Below are positions 47,376 to 59,400 of a DNA stretch of 64,000 nucleotides, one piece after another (position 1 is the stretch's first letter; each line of letters opens with the position of its first letter). This stretch comes from Vicugna pacos (lineage: Eukaryota > Chordata > Mammalia > Artiodactyla > Camelidae), in assembly GCF_048564905.1 (NCBI RefSeq), contig NW_027328740.1:34275019-34339018 (forward strand). Direction: 5' to 3'. The notes below the pieces were generated by a model, which searched no databases, was not told the DNA's origin, and was given only the letters and a program-made list of their open reading frames with translations. The position numbers and the translations under genes are program-made.

Positions 47376-49584
47376 CACCTGTAGCACCGGAGTTGTCCTT
47401 TGGGTCTCAGTGGAGAGTCAGCTCTTCATAGGTTCCCTGTCTTCCCTCAGCCTATATACTGTCCTTTTCACTTTCATTGACTCATTTTGTTCTTTTTAAA
47501 TAGCATTTCCCATAATTTGTAAGTATATTAAAAAAAGGGCAATGATTGAACACCGCCTCCCCCACCAGGCTGTGTGCCCTGTGAGAGCAGAAGCCCTGTC
47601 CCCACTCACCGTTTCCCATGAAAGCACAAGGCACATGTCCATGTAAAAGTGTGTAACGTGGGGCCAAACCTGATGAGCAGCTATAACGACATGTGTTGGC
47701 TGCCATTTATTGAGTAGACTTTGTTTCTGATTTTAATTATTAAATCACATGAATGAAACTTGTTTGTTTTGAAAAATAAAACAACAAAGCTCACCTCCAT
47801 GTGATTGCTACTTTCTACTTCGCCTTCTGAACCAGGAGGGGATGTTCACCATCATTTTGTGGAGGAGGTTGGGGAGGTAAAGTAAGAGAGTGAGATCAAA
47901 TAAAGTAAAAATGATAACTATCAGTTGGCTTTATTTTCACTAAGACATAAAAGTTACTTTAAACCCTATCTCAGCTGTTGTTCTGTTGTTTTATACATTT
48001 CTCATAGAATTAAATGAAAGCCCATTAAACCCTGAAATGAAAATTGTGTGCTCAGGTCCTGAAAAGTGCTTATGTCTATTTCTTTAAATGCAAATTTTCC
48101 CTGCTGGTTACAGAAAGTCGAGGCGGGAACACAGCAGTGCACTGTGTGTGTCTGCCAGCTTCTCGGGCTGCTCGCTGTCATTTTCATTTTCTTGTGTTGC
48201 AGTTTATGACGGTTTTCCATGAGATATATTGCTCAGCCTTTTCCTGAATGAAGGATTGAATTTTCCACAGAAAATCTTATGAAAGAGAGTGACAAGGCAC
48301 ATGGGTTTCCCAAAAAGAAATAGTTGATGTAATACACTCTCACTATGGTGAACTTTTTTATTACAAGCCAGTTGAAAATTTTATCACTAGGTAATATACC
48401 ACAAATCTGTCTTAAGATTAAAAAGATTCAAATTTTATAGAAGAAGCAGTTTGAATCAAGTAGAAATTATGATTTGTACACTATTTGTTGGTAGAATTTA
48501 TACTCAGTCTTATTATAATTGCCCGTGGTAGGAACTGGATCATTATTTATTTATTAAAAATAAAATCCACTAGGTGCTATTTGCTCCATTCTTGATGCGG
48601 CAGTGCTGAGATTAGTGAAGTTCGGCCATTTAGGATTCTTAGCTAGGTTTTCCGGACATTGATTTTAGCCTCTTTATCTTTTCTGCAATCTCTTCTTTTG
48701 TGTCGGCCTTTGGTCTTTTGACAATGTGGAAATACTGCACGGATCTGCCTTTCCCTTTTTTCCTGTCTTTGTGGGAAAAGATTTCTGTAAGACAGACTAC
48801 TTCGATATTAAGGATTTTGTGTGGGGTAAGTTTGGTCAGTTCCAAGGATTTCAATTAATAAGTATTAATACTTGCTATTCTGCTAATGACAGTAAAATTA
48901 TAAACTAACTTAAGTATACATCAGTAAGTATAGTAGAGTAAGCCCATCACCCAGATTAAGGAATTCACAAACTTTTCCATATTTCCTTTATTCAGACCTT
49001 TGTTCTTTTATTTGTCCTTTGTTGAGGTATTTGACAGCAAATCCAAGAAGACATGTCATTTTACCCTATGTACTCAGGTAGGCATGTCTGAAAAATGAGG
49101 GCCTTTTCTTTAATCAGGTTTTTCCATTTGACCGATGTGCTCGTTAAGTACCAGCTGTATCAGGGATCTCACTAGGCATTAGGGATCCTTGAGGCAATGA
49201 GACAGTCCTGGCTCCCAAGGAAGTTTAAGGGCTGATGGAAGACACCAACACAGGAGCTTGGGTGCCTCACTTAAGGTCCCTGCTGGATGACACCATTTGG
49301 ACAAATTTGTGCACAATACAGTAGGATTCATAGAAGGGACTGGTCAGACTTGTAGGGCAGGCCATGAGAGAGGCAGTCAGCAGGGCTACAAGAGGTGGAA
49401 TCATTTGATAAGAATCTGAAATCCTTACTGCCAACCTTTCTACCAAGCCCCCAGGGCCCATCACACACCACCCTGTGTTGTAACTGTTTTTGATTCCAGT
49501 TACCACATCTCTTTCAGGAAAGATTTTAAGGTAGAAAATATTTAAAATCCGTAATTGTTGCCAGAAGGGACATAGAACAAGGAA
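47376..49584. other. Non-coding, with one unexplained short lysine-rich frame
   Basis: Mostly A/T-rich unique sequence. A 71-codon minus frame at 48,639-48,854 ends in KADTKEEIAEKIKRLKSM and looks protein-like, but I cannot name it. Confidence 0.4.
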
Positions 49585-50105
49585 CATGTAAACAACAGAA
49601 ATGTCCATCAGCACATGACTGGATAAAGACGAGCTGATACGTATATACAATGGAATACTACTCAGCCATAAAAGATGCCATTTGCAGCAACATGGATGGA
49701 CCTGAAGACCATCATTCTAAGTGAACTGGGGTTGAAAGAGAAAGAAAAATGCCATATGACTTCATTTATGGGGAATCTAAAATTAATAGCAATAATAAGA
49801 CCACAAATGAACTAAATATTTTGATTTCTTTATTATATGTAAGCACATCAGACTGTCCTTTGTGATTGGATTACCATATTCTGTTTATTATTCTTTTGTA
49901 AATATCCTTATTCCTCTGGTAACTGTAATTTTAAAAATCTAAATTTCTAATCTGTTCTTAGAAAGAGTAATTAGTACATATATGTAAACTAAAAAATGCA
50001 GTATACTCTATACATGTATTTACATGTAATATGTGTATGTGAAGTTGAACTGTAATAATTCTACCTAATAAAACTGAAAAAGGAAAAAAATAAAAAATTT
50101 ATTTA
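49585..50105 (+). mobile_element. L1 3' end, sense, with A-rich tail
   Basis: AACAGAAATGTCCATCAGCA, then ACAATGGAATACTACTCAGC, CATAAAAGATGCCATTTGCA and GCAACATGGATGGACCTGAA are sense L1 3' landmarks. An A-rich end (GAAAAAGGAAAAAAATAAAA) closes it near 50,100. The stretch 49,790-50,060 is a poorly recognised 3' untranslated part. This is the only L1 in the window on the + strand. Confidence 0.8.
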
Positions 50106-53100
50106 AAAAATCACCCCTCTTTAGATATTAAACCTTACATTTCTGAGATTCTGTGAAAGACAGCATGGAAGTAGGTTTTTAAGATTTTCTCCTTGCTCCT
50201 CAGTGAGCAGCCTGGGCTGCACAGCTTGGCTGCCACAGTCACCCAGGACTTGCCTGCTTGCTCCTCACTTGTTAGGAGGAAGTTTAGCTGCTTCAGGAAT
50301 ATTTATGCTCTTAGAAGTTGCTGAAAACCCCACAGAGCTTCTGTTTACATGGAGAGTGTCTGTCAATATACCCCATTTTAGAAATTAGAACAGAAAATTT
50401 AAACCCGAGAACTGACAAGCATTCGCTGTCCCAGCACATGGTCAAAGCAGTGTTGCCACGGTGGCGTGTGTTGGTTCTAGGAAAAATGCACCGTACACTC
50501 AAGAATGAGGGTGAAACCACAGATCTCATCTCAGCAATGCTATGAAGAGGTGGGACCCAAAGAACCTAAAACAGTGCTGAAGTCCCCAGATGTCCCAGAA
50601 CACACAGAGCCATGGGACCATGAATCCAGTGTCTCGTGGATCATCAGCCGTGGAGACCGCGTCCTGGGTCAGGAGGAGCAGAAGTAGGGATAGCAGGCAC
50701 ACAGTCCTATTACGCAAAGCTTTAAAGGTGTTGAATTGACTAAAAGAGTGGCAAAGATTTGCATTTAGAATACTACATTTCCTCTCCTGGAGACGTTAGA
50801 AGGATAACACTGATTAACAGAGGATGATTGTAATGGATTAACTATGTTACTGATGACATGAGCTGCTCACACTAACCCTGCACTCAGTGTAGACTAAGCC
50901 TTTTATGTACACACTTCATTAGGTCTGTACACCCCTGCAAGGTGACATTAAGCACTCATACAACCATGAAACCAGTGACTATAAAACAGTCACAAGGCTT
51001 CCTCTCCAGCATGAGGTAGCAAAACCACCAAGGATTTTCAATGACAAAAGCCAAAATCACATATATTTGGGAAAGAAAGCAAACAAAACACTGAAGAACA
51101 ATAAACCAAAAGAGCAGATGGAATGGAAACTTTTATTGAAGAAAGCAATGATTGATTCAATTAAACAGGTAATGTCCCTGGTATAATTGAACCATCAATC
51201 CAAATTTTTGGAAGAGTGGGTTGTGAAATTACTATCTCACTTAATATTGGAATTCCTAGTTGGACCAATTTGATATGCATCACTGGTGCGAAGTTAGCTA
51301 TTTAGGTAAATAACAATATTCATATTTTGTAAGTTAACAGGAATCATAACACAGGACTCCAGATTTAGGGAGACAATGCAAACAACTACTATCATACTCC
51401 ATCCAGTAAGGACACATGTCCCTGTGTCCCCAAAGCAATGAGAATTTGCACACAGAAAACAGTTCTCCAGTTGTGACAAGTACGAGACCGTGAGCCATGA
51501 ATTACGAGAACAAGCAACTGTTTAAATGCCATGGGCAAATTTTTTATCATCTTGAAAACATCACTGATGCACTAAGTAAGAAAAAAGAATTGTTTTACTA
51601 ACAAATCTAACTGACACAGAGGTTTTTCCAAGTGAGAAGGTAATTCCAAAAAGTGCAGTAAAATGAGTTAACATGATCTGTGCAGTGACGGAGCTGATAT
51701 TAGACTGACCAGCATCACGATTTCTGGTTTTGCACTTGCTCTCTGCTCATCACCTCTGACACAAGAATGATTCATATGATTTTTTTCTTTAGGGAAAAAA
51801 CAGATAAATAAAATCTAACTAGAAGATGTGGTATTGGAAAGCAGTAATGAAGTTGTCTAACCTAATAATGCATCCAGTGTAATGTAGCACTAATTCGGGC
51901 ACTAGAATTTTTTAAATCATGATTTATTTTATATCTTATTTCTATTTTAAAGGAGGCACTTAAATTTTCCTACTTTATTCAACATATCTTGTGGGGGTTG
52001 TGATATACACTGGTATGGCAGTTTTCAGAGACTTAAAATCACCTCTGTGGTTGTGGTCAGGAAAGGCAAGGCTCCCTCAGAGTTGTGACGGAGAAGGAAT
52101 CCCCGGAATCGGCCTCTGGGCAGCTTCCGAACTGCATGTGCTTGCACTTGGCACAGGACACCATCAGCAAGTGTAACTGTGACAAGGAGATTTCCCCGAG
52201 GATCTGGGAGGTGCTCTAACATTGTGAAGCCACTTGTTTCCCAGTTAGGTAAGGCTTGGAAAAATAGTTTATTAGAAGTGACTCTCTTTGTATGTGCCTT
52301 TTGTCCTGAGAGGTCACTAATTAGCATAAATATAAAATACCCCATAATATAAGAATTGAGGTACCGCATCTTTCCATCTACCTGTCTATTTGTTTATCAT
52401 ATTTATACTTAGGTTACACTTTGTATGATGTTCAATTCCGGGCACCAAAAAAGAAAGGTTACAAAATATTTCTTATAAAAAGCGGGAATGGGTCTAAGGG
52501 TTAAACACCACTACTGCTAACAATAAAAGCCAGATAATACTTTTAATCTCAAATGCATCAGACCTTCCCGAATTCCTCCCTTAAGTTCACTGTTACAACA
52601 GTAATGGAATCTCTGTCCTTCCAAGACTCAGGCCTGTTCACCACCCACCCAGATATCTGTCTGTGGTTCCCTACTTGTCCTCGAGGCCCCCAAACACACC
52701 TTACGGGTTGAAATTTCTTCAGTGTTCCTACTGTAGGGGAAACCTTGAAGTCCCAGGCACTGTCCAGGAGTCACACCTACCTGCAAAAATCAAAGTCATG
52801 TTACTGAAACGAGACAACCCAGGTTGTGTGATAGGGCTGAAAGCTCACCATAAACAGGTTTGGGGGCCTAACCCAAACCTTCCGGCTCGTCTCATGAAGA
52901 AGGACAGGGAGGCCCAATTAGCCACGAGACTGGGGGGCTTCATTACTCCATGAATAAAGGATTTGTGCCAGTGCCACCTTTAGACAGGGAACCCCAGAAC
53001 CGAGACTTGGAAGCATCCTGTCCCCTCCCCCCTGAACAAATATCCTCTCAAGACACATAGTGAGAGTTGGGAGCCCCGGTGAACTCTGGAATAAGATGCA

Positions 53101-55694
53101 ATCTGAAAGACTGCTGGTAACAAATGGTGTGGGGCTCGGACAGCCCCCAGGGCCACCAGCCCTTGTGGTATCACTGATGCCCACATTTCCATCAACAACA
53201 GTTTCTTCAGGACATTTATGCACATATAACCATCACACAAAAATGATTGCTTAGACATATTATAAGAGAAATAACATTATGAGAATGCCAGATTCATGAC
53301 AAGTCTGAGTCAAGACCCCAGAGTGTTTACTGGATGAGATCTCACGTGTGTGCCACAGTGAGCTTTAAACCCTTAGGACACAGTCTTGAAACAGTAGGCA
53401 TTTTCTTTCTTTCCTCCAAGTTGGCTTTGCTGGAGAACTCTGTAGACACAGGAAGACTCTGGATCCCACCTCTACTACTTACACAAAGGGCTCATCACGT
53501 GGAGAGGGATCAGCACTGTTGCGACCGGCTCCAATGTGAGCACTCCCGTGCCCAGCTGCCCGAGGAGCAGAGCTCCCACCACAGGAGCAGACACCCCCAG
53601 GAGCAGATCTCCCCCCACGGGCACTGCAGTGCCTGCAAGAATCAGCTGTCTGATGAGTGAGCCTGGGGCGGGCAAGACAGGAAGCAAGCACCGCTCCCTC
53701 AAGCTCTGCAGGTGATCTCTGTGTCATCTTGAATAAATGCAGTCAGCATTAAAGATGTTTGACAAGAGGGTAAAGGGTAAGGCCTCCCCAAATCTCCACG
53801 CATTCTTTTAGTGGGAGTCCTGTTAGAACACATGGTGACAAGAGACGCTGGCTTTACATGCGCACGTTGCCCTCAGGGCTGCAGGGGAGGCCACGGTGCT
53901 GCCTCTGCACCACTTCCTGCCCTCGTCCCCCAGACCTCACAGGGGCCGCTGACTCGTTTCTCTGACTTTCTCTCCATGGTTGTGCTGCTCTTCCAGCATT
54001 TAAGAGCTCATAAAATCCTCACCAGAAAAGCTTTAATAATGAACCCAAGTCAAACGAAATCAACCAAAGAGACACACTGCCTTCTTCATTACTTTATATT
54101 TTAGGAAGTTATTCTTGAAGACGACTCCCTGACATGAAGGGGTGGATTAAGGGGAAAAGAAAAGAAGACAACCATTTGGGCCCATAAAAAATGAGAGGAA
54201 ACCAGATGGTGTCTAGTCTTCATTGCACCTCTCTGCCTGCCCCAATTTCACATGCCCCTCCCAACTGAACTCATCAGAACTCGACTGAAGGAGACGGCTG
54301 TGCAAATTTATTGGAAACCAAATCAATCACTACGGAAACAGTCTCCCAAACCCAGCGAGAACACAGTAAGCTGACCAGTGCCAGGATCTGAATACGTGCA
54401 GATCCAAATTCCGCCCCCCTCCCTGGTGGGTGTACTTACAGTGGGGGTGTCGCCGTGCAGTTTGTCTGCATCCAACATATAAAAATGAAAGGGACTCCAG
54501 TTTTCAACATCACAGTCCCTCTGAAACAACTGGTGGTCAATTAGCGTTTGTCGCCAGCAAAACTCGATTTTCTCCCCTGCACGTGGAGGTCAACACACAG
54601 AAGTGACTGATGATCCCCGCTGCGAGTGTAGCTAAGCGTTTCTAAGCAAACTGGCTCCATCGCCCTCCTGATGATCAGGGGAGTGTGTTAGCCACCGGGC
54701 TCTGCACACTAACGGCCAGGCAAGGAGGGCTCTTCCTTACATTGGGGAGAAAAAGGCGGGAGCAGCACTCGCTGGAAATAAATTCTAATTAAACCTTCAG
54801 GTGTGGTTCCTGCAGCAGAAGTCACGCCAATAGATGAGGCTCCCTCCGTGCTGTCCAGTCATGTGAGCCAGGCTCATTAATATACCTGTGTGTTTGGTTT
54901 AGCAAGTGAATAATGTCTGTTTTCTGGAAATTGCATGAGGGTGCAAAACCTTCCAAACATGTTCATTTATTTGCTGTGGAATTTGTTTAATCCTCTTAAG
55001 AGCATTTAGAATGACAAACTTCTTAAATTAGCATGTTTGCCTGAGAGACCTTTCCAGGCACATGGGCCGAAATCTAGGAAAACCTTGAAACAAATTCAAA
55101 ACCGTTTCAGCTGCACAGCACCGCAGAATGTGTCCAGTTTGAGAATCAAGAATTTTTTCTCCACACACTTTTCCTCCTCTGCCCAAATTAATCAGCCTCT
55201 GCTGCTCTTGTATAATGAGTATCGTATGACTCATCTTCTCTGCATGTAAAATGGAAATGGGAAATACTTCTGCCCAATAAAATGTCATAGAACTAACCCA
55301 AAAAATTATATATATTAAAAAAAAGGGCTTTACGCTGTCCAGGGATATGAATAATTAATTTAATGTATCAATTGTTATTAGAATAAACTTTTTAGAATGT
55401 AACCCCTCCTCAGAAAACTTCAACTAGTATTCAATAAAAATATCACAGGAAATTTCTGAAAAGAATTTAAAGGAAAATCATATTTAACTGAATCATATTC
55501 TAGGCACACTGAATAAATTCTCTTTAGAGAACTTCTACTTATTTTTTTAATAAACGACCTATAAGAATACACCCAGCATTAATCAGTATATCTTCATTCC
55601 TTTTTTTAAAATTCTGAAGGCATGCTATTTTTCTTAAACCAAATGAGGAGGTATTCACAAGCCAATGGACAAAGGAATTACCTAAGAAGACATT
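50106..55694. other. Non-coding; small GC-rich repeat and one exon-like block
   Basis: Mostly unrecognised. 53,565-53,625 repeats GGAGCAGA three times at 20-25 bp steps. A minus-strand block at 54,439-54,519 is flanked by acceptor- and donor-like signals but matches no protein I know. Confidence 0.4.
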
Positions 55695-55925
55695 ATAAAG
55701 CAGCAAGAGCAACTAGCACTATGTCAAACATTCTGCCTGTGAGTCACTCGTACCATCTCATTTTGACCTGACGGCTTGGAAGTGAGCTCCATCAGCCCAT
55801 TCAACACATGAAGAAACTGAGGCTATGGGTGGTCATGTTTCCGGTACTTGGTGGAGCCAGGATCCAAACCCAGATCTTTTGTCTATAGAGCCTGTGCCTT
55901 TACCAGATCACACTACATTTCTCAC
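55695..55925 (-). repeat. MIR SINE, antisense, long copy
   Basis: CATTCAACACATGAAGAAAC, TGAGGCTATGGGTGGTCATG, TTGGTGGAGCCAGGATCCAA and ACCCAGATCTTTTGTC with TTACCAGATCACACTAC give a nearly full MIR reverse complement. Confidence 0.78.
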
Positions 55926-56284
55926 TCTTCAAATGCACTCAGTCCCAAAGGTAACACACCTTCCTTGTGTTTCTAGGAGTTTTAGGAATTACTGAATTAC
56001 AAGGACTAATCAGACATTTGTGTGGGCTAATTTTATATTTTCTGGTTTTACTGAATATGTTCAGGCCAAATTCATTCTACTTATGAGAAGTCCGGAGGCA
56101 GAGGAGAGAGGGGAACATAAGCCAGACATAAACAATTTCAAGGGATCCACTTCATGAAGGAAGGAAAGTATTAAGTAAACCACTTCAGCAACATGCTTGT
56201 CAATAAACCTTGGTGTCTCTGTCTCAGCCTGAAGGAGCGTAAGCCCTCCAGCCCATCTGCCTTCCTGCCACATACCCTGGATGT

Positions 56285-56405
56285 TCTTGGTTCCCTCACC
56301 TGTGACACGTGTGTTCTCCTAGGACTCTGTAGAGATTAAATGATAAAACTATATGCAAACGGGCTACCTCATTGCCAGACAGTAGGCACTGAACAAATAA
56401 TAAAA
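56285..56405 (+). repeat. MIR tail fragment, sense
   Basis: CTGTAGAGATTAAATGATAA, GCTACCTCATTGCCAGACAG and TAGGCACTGAACAAATAATA match the MIR end that normally reads GGCACATAGTAAGCGCTCAATAAATG. Confidence 0.55.
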
Positions 56406-59400
56406 TTATTTTGTTTCATGAAAATGGAAGACAAGTCTCCCAATTAAACATTCCTGATAGAATCCCAACAAGCACTTTAACTTATCTGCCAGAAATTGTA
56501 AAATAGCATTACTTTTTTGAAGGCTGTATCCATTCTCCCTACTTTTTACCAATCCTGGCTGTTATCCTGAAAATCTATTCCCAGAACTTGGCATCCATCT
56601 CCCATATTTAAATCCTTTAAGTTTGAAATTATGATGAAGCATGGGCACATAAAGTTTCACACCATTATTCACAGAATAAACAAAGACCACAGGATCAGGG
56701 CCACCTCCAGACCCCATGTGCTCAGGACAGGCTCCAAACTTCACAAAATCAGAAGCATGCTGTTTGAAGAGAAAGGAAATTGAATGTGATCAAGGAGGCT
56801 GACATAGAGCACCGGCCGGCTCACGAGACGACTCTGTCGCCCCCTCGTCTGACCTAAGTCATCTAACACAGTAATTCGTTGATCTCTAACTAAAACTAGA
56901 ACACGGGTAGGACTGGAAAGTAATATTTTTTCCTACAATATATACATATTGTCAACTAAAAATTGGCACTTGTCATCTGCCTCTGATTTGGTTAAGTCAT
57001 GAGCCACTGCATTGCTGGCCTCCAACACCCTCTGAACATCAGGAATGGGGGGCTCTGTGCTCTGGGAAAATGGGCAGAAAAGTCTTCAGATAGTTAGACA
57101 TTTTCAGGAAATTTTATGAGCCCAAATTCTTGCATCTCCTCCTATCTAGAAAAGCACTAAAATCATTAACAGAGACACCTGCTCCTTGACTAGCAGCAGC
57201 CTCTGCCTAAACGTGTACTGGACCGCACGTCCCTCTTCACTGAAATCTTATATAATTCTGAGCTCCCCCTCATCTTCAGAGCAGTTTCTCCGAGCTCTCT
57301 GAGATACTGTCACCTGGACTCTGGTCCTCATTTTGCCCCAGATAAACTTTAACCAACATCTCTCAAATTTTGTGGTTTAACGACAGTACCACAGAAATCA
57401 AGTTTACATACTTGAACTCATAATAAACATCCAGTATCAAACATTTCTTGATTTAAATTCCTATTTAAATGTAAATAATTATTCCATTTCTTAAATATAA
57501 CATTTTTAAATATAAATTAACAGATATTTGTGAAACTTCGAAAAATATAGTCTAGAAAAATTTTAGCAACTAAAAAAGCTATTGTGTGGAGCTTTAGAAT
57601 TTCAAAAGTGGAAGAGAATAGTATTGTAACTCAAGTTCTTGTTTTAAATGCAGGGATCCTGAGACCTCAAAAGACATATCAATTTGCCTGATTTTATACA
57701 CTGTCCTATAACAGAAAACCTAGAACTAATTTCCTGGTCTTTGAGAAACCAAGGCTTCCTCTGCTGATGCAGGGCTGAACTATATGAAAATGAGTCGTGA
57801 GAAAGAATCAGAATATGGGGACCTGGGTGAGGCAGCGGAAGAAAGGAGGGTCTCACCTGGTCGTGGGTGAGAAATAGGCTCCTGCAGTGCTGGTGTGATG
57901 GGCATCGCTCAAGTGCCTGGAAACTACTATTTAGCACACCTGCCACCAAAATGTACACAAGCTGTTTAGCTAGAAGGCTGACAAGGAGGCTTTATCAGTG
58001 AGACAACGAGCTATTTTCACATTAATTCTACAACTACAGGAAGAGAAAGAATAGAAAGCTGATATTAATTTTTAAAAATTTACATCAAGAACCAAGGAAA
58101 TTCCAGGAGAAATATAAAGAATTGTTGGACGTTTCATTATGGGAACTTACTGCCAATTCATTTGTCTTAAAAGCTGTGCTATAAAATATATTGTCCTTTG
58201 CTGTTCCAAATCACATTTGAAAGAAATAATATTTCTTAAGTGTGTTCCTGGAAATTTCTTCTATTTCCTAACACCAAATCTCAGACCCTTAATTAAATGG
58301 GGGGTTGGCATTTTGTCCACTGTTCTCTTGGCAATTTGCTGTTCCTTCAAAGAACAAGGGGGGAGTCACACAGAAAAGCATTTGAGCATCAGGCTGCTTA
58401 CATTTCCTCCAGAAGTCTTGGAAAATAATGTGGAAATGAACAGCAGGACAGAAACCTGGCGGGAGGTTCCCTGGCTAGAAGGTGAGAACAAATGTGTTCT
58501 CCAACGTGCTCTGGTAGCAACTAGTTTAAATGAACCGAGCAATTGTTCCAGCATACACGCAGCTCTACATGAAAATCTCAATCGTTACCAGCCGCTCAGT
58601 GCAGCCCGAAGCAATGGACGGACTGCGGAGGCCCCTGGCGGCTCATCGTGGTGCCTTACACCACGTGCAGGATGAGAGGTGCCTCCCCGCCCCCTCCCTC
58701 CCCTCCCCTCGAGGGAGATGGCTGGTCCTCAGCTGAGCTTACCTCATAGCAAGCTGTCTCTCAGCCCTCTGTCTAAAGCAAGATAAAAGCAGGAAAGCTA
58801 CCTGGGACTTTACAGAACCATCCCAAAAGGGAAATGAAGCACCTTTCTTCCCTCCTCTCAGCTGCCTGGAATTTGGACTTGATGGTTGACCCTCAGGCAG
58901 CCACTTTGGGCCATCAAGTTGACGGGCTGAAAATAACAGGCATCTGGTTCTCTGACCCTGGGGCCTTCATGCAAACCAGCCCTGCGGTACCGATTGCTTG
59001 ACTTCTTTATGTAAGAGGGAAATACAAGTTTAGCATGTGTAAGCCACTGCTGTTATCTGGGGAAGTAGCTGTTGTACATTGCCATGGTAAGTCCTAATAA
59101 TAAAGTTAAAGTTTCACCAAAAACTATTTACCAAATAGTTAATAAATGATAAAGAGTTCCTGATTTTTGTTTTAATGCTATAAAATGTAAGTCAAGTTTC
59201 TGCATATGCTAGTAAAATAAGACACTGTGGAGGAAAAGCAAAACAGAGATTGTAGAACAGAGACCCAAAGCATCCTCTTCTCCAAGGCACAGGAGGACAG
59301 CCGTGACTCTACGTGACAAGGCTGGAGTCACATGGGCTCCCTGTTTTCCTTGTCTTGGGTTGTGTTTTGTTCCCAGCCATGGGAAAAATGGATAAGGCTG

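Noticed and set aside
54439-54519. Possible DNA polymerase alpha exon, from the string FHFYMLDA
   Set aside because: Only a few residues match the remembered FHFYWLDA motif of POLA1, and the sequence on either side does not match.
58680-58720. CpG island or promoter
   Set aside because: The C-rich run is under 50 bp and has few CpG sites.
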